The translations under genes were made by a program, and so were the position numbers. Under the pieces are notes generated by a model, which was given only the letters and a program-made list of their open reading frames with translations, searched no databases and was not told the DNA's origin. From the NCBI GenBank assembly GCA_002722645.1, contig PBML01000025.1, positions 63,011 through 75,051 on the forward strand: a DNA stretch of 12,041 nucleotides. The letters are read 5' to 3'. Below, piece by piece: positions 6,698 through 12,041 of this stretch (its first letter is position 1; each line of letters begins with the position of its first letter). This DNA is from Acidobacteriota bacterium. GTDB lineage: Bacteria; Acidobacteriota; UBA890.

Positions 6698-7675
6698 TCA
6701 TTGCTTGCCAACTAGTGAAATGATCGCTGTCTCCACTTGTTCCCAAGCGGGCGTCCCTGGCCACACCACCTCGTAGTGTCCAGCATCAGGAACAACGATC
6801 AACTCAGAATCGTCGTCGGCTGACTGCGCCTCGTAATTGTGTCGTGAGACTTGACGAGGAGGCACTATGTCGTCGTTTCTACCTGTGATGTGCCTCTGCG
6901 GCACATTCAATGGCAACATCTGAAAAGGAGATCCGGACAGGTAACGACCTGGAAAATCGCGAGGCCCGCCGCCCATAAGTCGGTCGACAATACCTGGGCC
7001 GCACGTTGGGGGGTCTATTTGGCGATAACGACGAAGTTCCGGTATCCCGGCTAGGCTCACAACACCAGTAACTGGAAGCGGGTTCGGTATGTACAGATCG
7101 CTATCGTCGTAGATCCTCGAACGGGCCGCGGCCCACAGAGCTAAATGACCGCCAGCAGAATGCCCCAACGTGATGACGTGATCTAGGTCGAGACTGTAAT
7201 CAACAGCAATATCACGCAGCTTGTCGATACCCTGAGCAACGTCGAGAAACGTATTAGGCCAACCACCTCCTTCAGCATCAACAGGTCGATACTCGATGTT
7301 CCAGGTGGCGATACCCAAATGGGTAATCGCCACTGCGACACGATCGAAGTACTGCAAAGTGGCGATGTCTGACCAACAACCTCCGTGTATGAGAACAGCA
7401 ACCGGCCAGGGTCCTGGACTGTCTGGAAATCGCAGATCGCCAAACTGTAGCGGGTGATCACCATAAGCAATCCGGTCGTTCGCTGGGACCGGGTCCCCAG
7501 ACAAAATGTCGCGGAGCGTGATGCTCTCCTGCTGCCTTTCCTGTGACGCCCAGCTCGGTCTCGCAACCAATTGTTGCGTCGCAAAGACGGCTAAGAGCAA
7601 GCCAAGCGCCACATGCAGAAAAGCGCTGCGAATCGCCCAGCCTGTCCAGATGATTTGCTCAGTGCCCTTGGTCAT
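6698..7675 (-). CDS. Exported or membrane-anchored alpha/beta hydrolase (esterase/acyl-peptidase-like)
   Basis: A 325-residue serine hydrolase of the BD-FAE/kynurenine-formamidase-like alpha/beta fold, probably cleaving an ester or amide. A hydrophobic segment at 16-33 followed by ARPSWA (38-43) suggests a signal peptide with a long basic n-region, or an N-terminal anchor. The oxyanion motif is IHGGCW (96-101). The nucleophile elbow GHSAGGH (171-177) places S173 as the catalytic serine; D268 or D269 in GRNDDIVPP supplies the acid, and H300 in DAGHYE completes the triad. The start codon overlaps the upstream stop by four bases (ATGA), and AAGGAAGGA (plus-strand 7676-7684) precedes it inside the upstream gene, so translation is probably coupled to the metallo-beta-lactamase-fold protein. 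The partnership suggests both act on the same extracytoplasmic substrate or stress, but the substrate cannot be read. The shorter distance of the RBS is the only oddity at the start. Confidence 0.88.
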   Translation of the reverse strand: MTKGTEQIIWTGWAIRSAFLHVALGLLLAVFATQQLVARPSWASQERQQESITLRDILSGDPVPANDRIAYGDHPLQFGDLRFPDSPGPWPVAVLIHGGCWSDIATLQYFDRVAVAITHLGIATWNIEYRPVDAEGGGWPNTFLDVAQGIDKLRDIAVDYSLDLDHVITLGHSAGGHLALWAAARSRIYDDSDLYIPNPLPVTGVVSLAGIPELRRYRQIDPPTCGPGIVDRLMGGGPRDFPGRYLSGSPFQMLPLNVPQRHITGRNDDIVPPRQVSRHNYEAQSADDDSELIVVPDAGHYEVVWPGTPAWEQVETAIISLVGKQ

Positions 7676-8874
7676 TCCTTCCTTAGCTCCTCGAGTCGTT
7701 GGATAGCGCGTTCCCGCAAGGAAGTCTCGTGAGTATGCTCTTGACCTGCGACATACGCGTAGTGTGCGATTGCGACGCTGGGAAACCCACTTGATTCATA
7801 CAGCTCTCCAAGCAGCATGTGCGCCCGAACACGGCCTGTCCAGTCAGCATGTGGAGCTCGCGCTAGCGCATGATCAAGAGTTTCGATGGCGTCATCGATC
7901 TGTCCAAGGGTCGCGAGGGCGCGACCAGCGCCATGGCCAAAACGAAGAACGTCGGGCGCAAGATCCATCGCCGATTCATAATGAAACAGTCCTTCCCATA
8001 ACGCTTCCTCCGCACGGGCGTCATCAGTCTCGTTCTCCGAATCGGACAGTTTCTCATCGCCCTCGTTTGCTTCGATCCACGCCTTGTGCAAGTCGTCAGA
8101 CCAAGGCTCGATTTCCGGGGAAGGCTTCAGGACGATCAGTCCTGGCCACTTCCCAAGGTTGTCCGGATCGAATACTGCAATGTTGCCGTCAACGTAGAGC
8201 GGGTCGTAGGCCGCCATGTAGTCACCAATCGGCCGTATGCTACGCGGCAAATCTGAGATTTCATGATGCCGGTAGTGCATTGGAACCATGATGTCAGGCT
8301 GGATGGTTTCGATCAGCATAGTAAACATATCGAGGTTCGCCGCATCGAAGTAAGCGGCGTTGATTAAGAGAATGTCAGTCTGTCCCATGGACTCGAGATC
8401 AATCTCGTTCAGCAGCCGGTTGTCACCAAGGTGCGTAATGCGAAGCCCTCCCGTCTCGATAACCCAAATTGTGTTCGAGGGCGTTTGACCAACATCAAGA
8501 AAACGTGCTCGGCCCGCGTGTTCAGATTCGATCCCCCGTACAGAGACGTCTCCAATGCGAAACTCACCGGGGCTCCGAAACACGGACGTTAAGTCACCGA
8601 AGTAATAGGTGGCATCATGGTCGTAGTGGGGGTGTGTCACGAGAACGGCGTCGGCCTTGATACCGTCGGGAAATGAGTAGCCTAACCAGATGTTGCTATT
8701 GAACGGGTCGATCGCGATCCGCGTTCCCGTAGGCGACTCGATCACAAAAGCAGCATGGCCGATGTATTCGAGGTTGACGAGCGCCGCAGGAGGGGACTGA
8801 GGATCAACCGGGCCCCAGTCTGAGACAACAAACCCACCAAGCGCGGCCCATAAGATGATAGTAATCAGCTTCAC
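7672..8874 (-). CDS. Exported UlaG-like metallo-beta-lactamase-fold hydrolase with C-terminal helical (TPR-like) repeats
   Basis: A 400-residue two-part protein. Residues 1-18 are hydrophobic with a single lysine and read as a signal peptide. Residues 33-250 form a UlaG-type MBL domain: IGHAAFVIE (38-46), the metal motif HPHYDH (81-86), H119 in ESEHAG, D151 in HLGD and H200 in PMHYR. These could bind two metal ions, so the site looks intact and hydrolytic. An acidic linker (about 265-290) leads into a helical region (287-400) with A- and L-rich repeats (for example LATLGQIDDAIETLDHALARAP) typical of tetratricopeptide repeats, which usually mediate protein contacts. The GTG start at 8874 lies 26 bases after the ileS stop and has no evident ribosome site; no earlier start is in frame before the ileS stop. 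The stop overlaps the next gene. The domain calls are firm for MBL and moderate for TPR; the substrate is unknown. Confidence 0.87.
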   Translation of the reverse strand: MKLITIILWAALGGFVVSDWGPVDPQSPPAALVNLEYIGHAAFVIESPTGTRIAIDPFNSNIWLGYSFPDGIKADAVLVTHPHYDHDATYYFGDLTSVFRSPGEFRIGDVSVRGIESEHAGRARFLDVGQTPSNTIWVIETGGLRITHLGDNRLLNEIDLESMGQTDILLINAAYFDAANLDMFTMLIETIQPDIMVPMHYRHHEISDLPRSIRPIGDYMAAYDPLYVDGNIAVFDPDNLGKWPGLIVLKPSPEIEPWSDDLHKAWIEANEGDEKLSDSENETDDARAEEALWEGLFHYESAMDLAPDVLRFGHGAGRALATLGQIDDAIETLDHALARAPHADWTGRVRAHMLLGELYESSGFPSVAIAHYAYVAGQEHTHETSLRERAIQRLEELRKE

Positions 8875-8900
8875 AACAGCGATAGTAGCAAAGCCGTCGC

Positions 8901-11900
8901 TCAGGAATCCCGGCCGATTTGGATCATGACTTCCTCGCCCTCGATTGTCGCGGAGCGCTCGATCTCAACGTTTGGAATTGCTTGCCCTATCCGAATCTTT
9001 TTCAGCCCAAGGGTCTCGCCGCGGATCAGTTCGTCATTCTGTTTAGTGCTTTCGATGATACTCGCACCTTCTGAGCTAACGTTGATGTAGATCCGATCGG
9101 ACACTTGCATGCCGGCGTCTTTGCGCATCTTCTGGACCCGGTTAATCAGGTCGCGCGCCAGCCCCTCGTAGCGAAGCTCTTCAGTGATATGCGAGTCGAT
9201 TGATACAACTAGCTTGCCCGAGGTCGCGACTAGTTCACCTTCCGCCGAAGGTTCCATCTCAACGTGAACGTCCTGCGGGTCGAGCAAGTGGCCGTCAACC
9301 TCCGCACTCTCACCGAAGGCAAGCTGCCTAACCTTCTCCACATCGATCTCGTGCAGTGTCGCAAGAGTTGTGGCAAGCATCTTGACCTCCTTGCCAAGAC
9401 GTGGCCCTAAACGTGACATGTTCGGCTTCACAGTTGGTGTGGCAAGTTTGGTCGGATCATCGAGGATTTCAAGGCTCTTAATGTTAAGTTCCTCAAGGAT
9501 GACGCCTTCGCCAGCCTGCAACCACTCACGCTCATCGACGTTGGTGGTGCCAACCTTAATGCCCGCCAGAGGCTGTCGTGTACGGATGCGTGCCTTTTCA
9601 CGCAGGCTTCGTCCTAGTTCGCACACCGTCCTCGTTAGATCAATACGACGCTCAACCTGATATTCCTCGATCGAAAGTTCGCGTCGCAGTGGTAGATCGC
9701 GCAGATGTACTGAATCGACCGCCTGGGTGTCGGTAGTGACCCGTAACAGTTCATAGACGTCATCGGCGATGAACGGTGTAAAAGGAGCCATCAGCTCGGT
9801 GAACTCAAGTAGTACCGAGTACAACGTTGTGTAGGCACACACCTTGTCGTCTGAGTGTTCCGACTTCCAGAAGCGCCGACGTGATCGGCGAATGTACCAA
9901 TTGGTCAGGTCGTCGAGGAAATGAAGCAACGGGTCCACAACCCGATAGAGTCGATACTCGGCCATCTCTTGCTCAACCTGGCGCTTGAGCTCCTCAAGCT
10001 TGGCATTGATCCATACATCCAGCTCATGGGTCGGGTCGCCCGTGTACCACTGAGTTTCCGGGTCCCACTCATCCACAGCAGCGTAAGTCATCAAAAAGCT
10101 GACGCTGTTCCACCACGGAAGTAATACGCGGCGCACCATCTCCCGCACGCCGTCCTCGGCAAACCGGAGCTCTTCCCCACGCAGGGCCGGCGAATTAAGC
10201 ATGTAGATACGAATCGCGTCGGCACCATATTTTTCAATCAACACCGAAGGTTCTGGATAGTTCTTCAGAGACTTCGACATCTTGCGGCCGTCTTCAGCGA
10301 GTAACAAACCATTGACCACGCAGTTCTCAAAAGCCGGCTTCTTGAACAAAGCTGTCGACAGCACCAGCAACGTGTAAAACCAGCCGCGCGTCTGATCTAG
10401 CGCCTCGCAGATGAAGTCCGCCGGGAAGCCTTGTTTAAACTGCTCCTTGTTTTCGAACGGATAGTGCGCCTGGCCGTAGGGCATCGAACCCGATTCAAAC
10501 CAGCAGTCGAGGACCTCAGGAATGCGACGCAGTTCGCCGTTACCGCTCGGCGCCGGTATCACGATGTCGTCGACGATATGCTTGTGTAGATCGTCCACCT
10601 TTTGCCCGGACAACTCCTCGAGCTCAGCTCGCGAGCCAATGCAGATCATCTCGCCGGTTTCCTCGTTACGCCATATCGGTAGAGGGTTTCCCCAGTAACG
10701 GTTGCGCGAAATGTTCCAGTCACGCGCCCCCTCAAGCCACTTGCCCATGCGCCCATCCTTCAGGTGGCCCGGTACCCAGCGGACTTTCTGATTATTTGAA
10801 ACAAGGTCATCCTTGATTTCTTCGACCCGCACATACCACGCAGTGATGGTCTTGTAGATTAGCGGCGTGTCCGAGCGGTAGCAGAACGGATAACTGTGAT
10901 CGTAGGTCTCGTGGCGCAGAAGTTTGGCCTGTTCTTTGAGGTCAACAATGATCTGCTTGTCAGCATCCTTGACCATTTGTCCCTGGTACGGGGGTACGGC
11001 CTCAGTGAATTTACCCTCCTCGTTAACTGGGTCCGATGGTTCTAGGCCGAATGCCTTGCCAAGCCGAAAGTCGTCTTCGCCGAAGGCGGGCGCCATATGA
11101 ACGATGCCGGTGCCAGTTTCGGCGGTTACAAAGTCGGCAGGCAGAATCTTGAAAGCATTTTCTTCAGAGTCCTTTCGCCCCGCGAAGAAAGGAAATAGAG
11201 GCTGATAACCACAACCTACTAAGTCACTCCCCTTGAGCTCGCCAATACGCTCGATGCCACCTTCCTCAGGCCAGTAGGAAGTCACCAAATCAGCGTGGAG
11301 CACATAATGTTCGCCAACTATGGCCCCTTCGTTAATCGCCCGTCCGGCAGCGGAGTTATCTTCACCGTCACTGACCTCGATGATCGCGTACGTCGCTTGC
11401 GGGTCGACTGCCAGCGCTACATTTGACGGCAGCGTCCAAGGAGTCGTCGTCCAGGCAAGAACAAAGGTCTTGCTAGCTCCAAATAAGCCATCGTCAAGCT
11501 CGAACTTCACCGTGATCGAGGGATCTTGGACATCCTTGTAATTGAGGTTGGCCTCAAAGTTTGAGAGAGGCGCACCAATCCGCCACGAGTATGGAACCAC
11601 GCGGTAACCCTCGTAGATGAGATTCTTGTCCCAAAGCGTCTTGAAAACATGCCAGACGCTCTCCATGAAGGAGACATCCATGGTCTTATAGTCATTTTCG
11701 AAGTCAGCCCAGCGGCCCATTCGCGTAACGATCGTGCGCCACTCTTCTGCGTAGCGCAGGACAATCGAACGGCAAGTCTCGTTGAACTTGCCGACTCCGT
11801 ATTCCTCGATTTCGCTGCGACCGTTGAGTCCAAGCTTCTTTTCAACCTCGAATTCGATCGGTAACCCGTGGCAATCCCACCCGAAACGACGCTCTACACG

Positions 11901-12041
11901 GTAGCCACGCATCGTCCAGTAGCGAGCAACAACGTCCTTGATAGTTCCAACAAGAAGATGTCCATAGTGCGGCAGGCCGGTAGCAAACGGTGGCCCGTCA
12001 TAGAAGCTGTAGTTCTTGATTGGCGAGCGTTGCTCGATACT
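8901..12041 (-). CDS. ileS: Isoleucyl-tRNA synthetase, type II (IleRS2), N-terminus outside window
   Basis: Cytosolic class I aminoacyl-tRNA synthetase that charges tRNA-Ile with isoleucine and edits valine. The frame runs to the window edge, giving about 1046 visible residues; the true start is beyond 12041, and the internal ATG at 11912 is not the start because conserved sequence continues upstream. Visible residues 13-30 carry FYDGPPFATGLPHYGHLL, with the HIGH-box variant HYGH at bases 11958-11969. The KMSKS loop (GRKMSKSLKNY) is at bases 10269-10283. CP1 editing-domain motifs TWTTPWTLPSNVALAV and GTGIVHMAPAFGEDDF are present, then GWDCHGLPIE and the ARDWNISRNRYWG catalytic stretch. The C-terminal part (ELRYEGLARDLINRVQKMRK) matches the eukaryote-like branch and shows no zinc-finger cysteines, unlike IleRS1. 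Being intact and complete through its stop, it is the likely housekeeping enzyme. Type II enzymes are generally insensitive to mupirocin. The next gene starts 26 bases after the stop. Confidence 0.97.
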   Translation of the reverse strand, partial: SIEQRSPIKNYSFYDGPPFATGLPHYGHLLVGTIKDVVARYWTMRGYRVERRFGWDCHGLPIEFEVEKKLGLNGRSEIEEYGVGKFNETCRSIVLRYAEEWRTIVTRMGRWADFENDYKTMDVSFMESVWHVFKTLWDKNLIYEGYRVVPYSWRIGAPLSNFEANLNYKDVQDPSITVKFELDDGLFGASKTFVLAWTTTPWTLPSNVALAVDPQATYAIIEVSDGEDNSAAGRAINEGAIVGEHYVLHADLVTSYWPEEGGIERIGELKGSDLVGCGYQPLFPFFAGRKDSEENAFKILPADFVTAETGTGIVHMAPAFGEDDFRLGKAFGLEPSDPVNEEGKFTEAVPPYQGQMVKDADKQIIVDLKEQAKLLRHETYDHSYPFCYRSDTPLIYKTITAWYVRVEEIKDDLVSNNQKVRWVPGHLKDGRMGKWLEGARDWNISRNRYWGNPLPIWRNEETGEMICIGSRAELEELSGQKVDDLHKHIVDDIVIPAPSGNGELRRIPEVLDCWFESGSMPYGQAHYPFENKEQFKQGFPADFICEALDQTRGWFYTLLVLSTALFKKPAFENCVVNGLLLAEDGRKMSKSLKNYPEPSVLIEKYGADAIRIYMLNSPALRGEELRFAEDGVREMVRRVLLPWWNSVSFLMTYAAVDEWDPETQWYTGDPTHELDVWINAKLEELKRQVEQEMAEYRLYRVVDPLLHFLDDLTNWYIRRSRRRFWKSEHSDDKVCAYTTLYSVLLEFTELMAPFTPFIADDVYELLRVTTDTQAVDSVHLRDLPLRRELSIEEYQVERRIDLTRTVCELGRSLREKARIRTRQPLAGIKVGTTNVDEREWLQAGEGVILEELNIKSLEILDDPTKLATPTVKPNMSRLGPRLGKEVKMLATTLATLHEIDVEKVRQLAFGESAEVDGHLLDPQDVHVEMEPSAEGELVATSGKLVVSIDSHITEELRYEGLARDLINRVQKMRKDAGMQVSDRIYINVSSEGASIIESTKQNDELIRGETLGLKKIRIGQAIPNVEIERSATIEGEEVMIQIGRDS

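Noticed and set aside
7764..8291. 175-codon open frame on the + strand
   Set aside because: It is antisense to the MBL-fold gene. The peptide is arginine- and histidine-rich without domain signs.
11912..11912. ATG at 11912 as the ileS start
   Set aside because: The frame continues upstream with strongly conserved IleRS sequence, including the HYGH box, so this methionine is internal.
1..12041. CRISPR array, insertion sequence, toxin-antitoxin or defence system
   Set aside because: I saw no regularly spaced direct repeats, transposase, terminal repeats, or nuclease or toxin families. All large frames are metabolic or housekeeping genes.

Overview
The window reads as chromosomal DNA from a free-living bacterium, with mid-range GC by eye and dense genes. 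The lineage cannot be fixed from the sequence alone. A type II (eukaryote-like) isoleucyl-tRNA synthetase, a PF06439-type protein next to a Gfo/Idh/MocA oxidoreductase, and several exported hydrolases would suit an environmental heterotroph, for example Acidobacteriota, Gemmatimonadota, Planctomycetota or a relative. That placement is inference. I see no phage, insertion sequence, CRISPR array, rRNA or tRNA, and no gap between genes exceeds 300 bases.

Left block (2-3231, + strand): the 3' part of an MFS permease of the nucleoside/H+ symporter type, then a Gfo/Idh/MocA oxidoreductase whose start overlaps the permease stop (TGATG), then, about 125 bases on, a predicted exported 3-keto-disaccharide hydrolase (PF06439/DUF1080). 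Together they look like a small sugar or glycoside uptake and oxidation cassette. A 9-bp inverted repeat sits on the oxidoreductase stop codon, between genes two and three.

Right block (12041-3270, - strand, read right to left): ileS (its N-terminus lies beyond the window), an exported UlaG-like metallo-beta-lactamase-fold protein with a helical, TPR-like tail, an alpha/beta hydrolase overlapping it by 4 bases, an exported M20 metallopeptidase, and a cytosolic B12-binding-domain radical SAM protein. The first three genes are tightly packed and probably co-transcribed. Gaps of 117 and 281 bases precede the M20 and radical SAM genes. The longer gap carries a near-perfect 12-bp inverted repeat just upstream of the radical SAM gene, plus other inverted repeats, and may be a regulated leader. 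The two blocks converge at 3231/3270.

I found no clear novel defence or mobile system. The points most worth following are the radical SAM leader hairpin, the radical SAM protein itself (no DxHxxG cobalamin motif seen, basic C-terminal tail), the MBL-plus-helical-repeat fusion coupled to a hydrolase, and the putative 3-ketoglycoside cassette.
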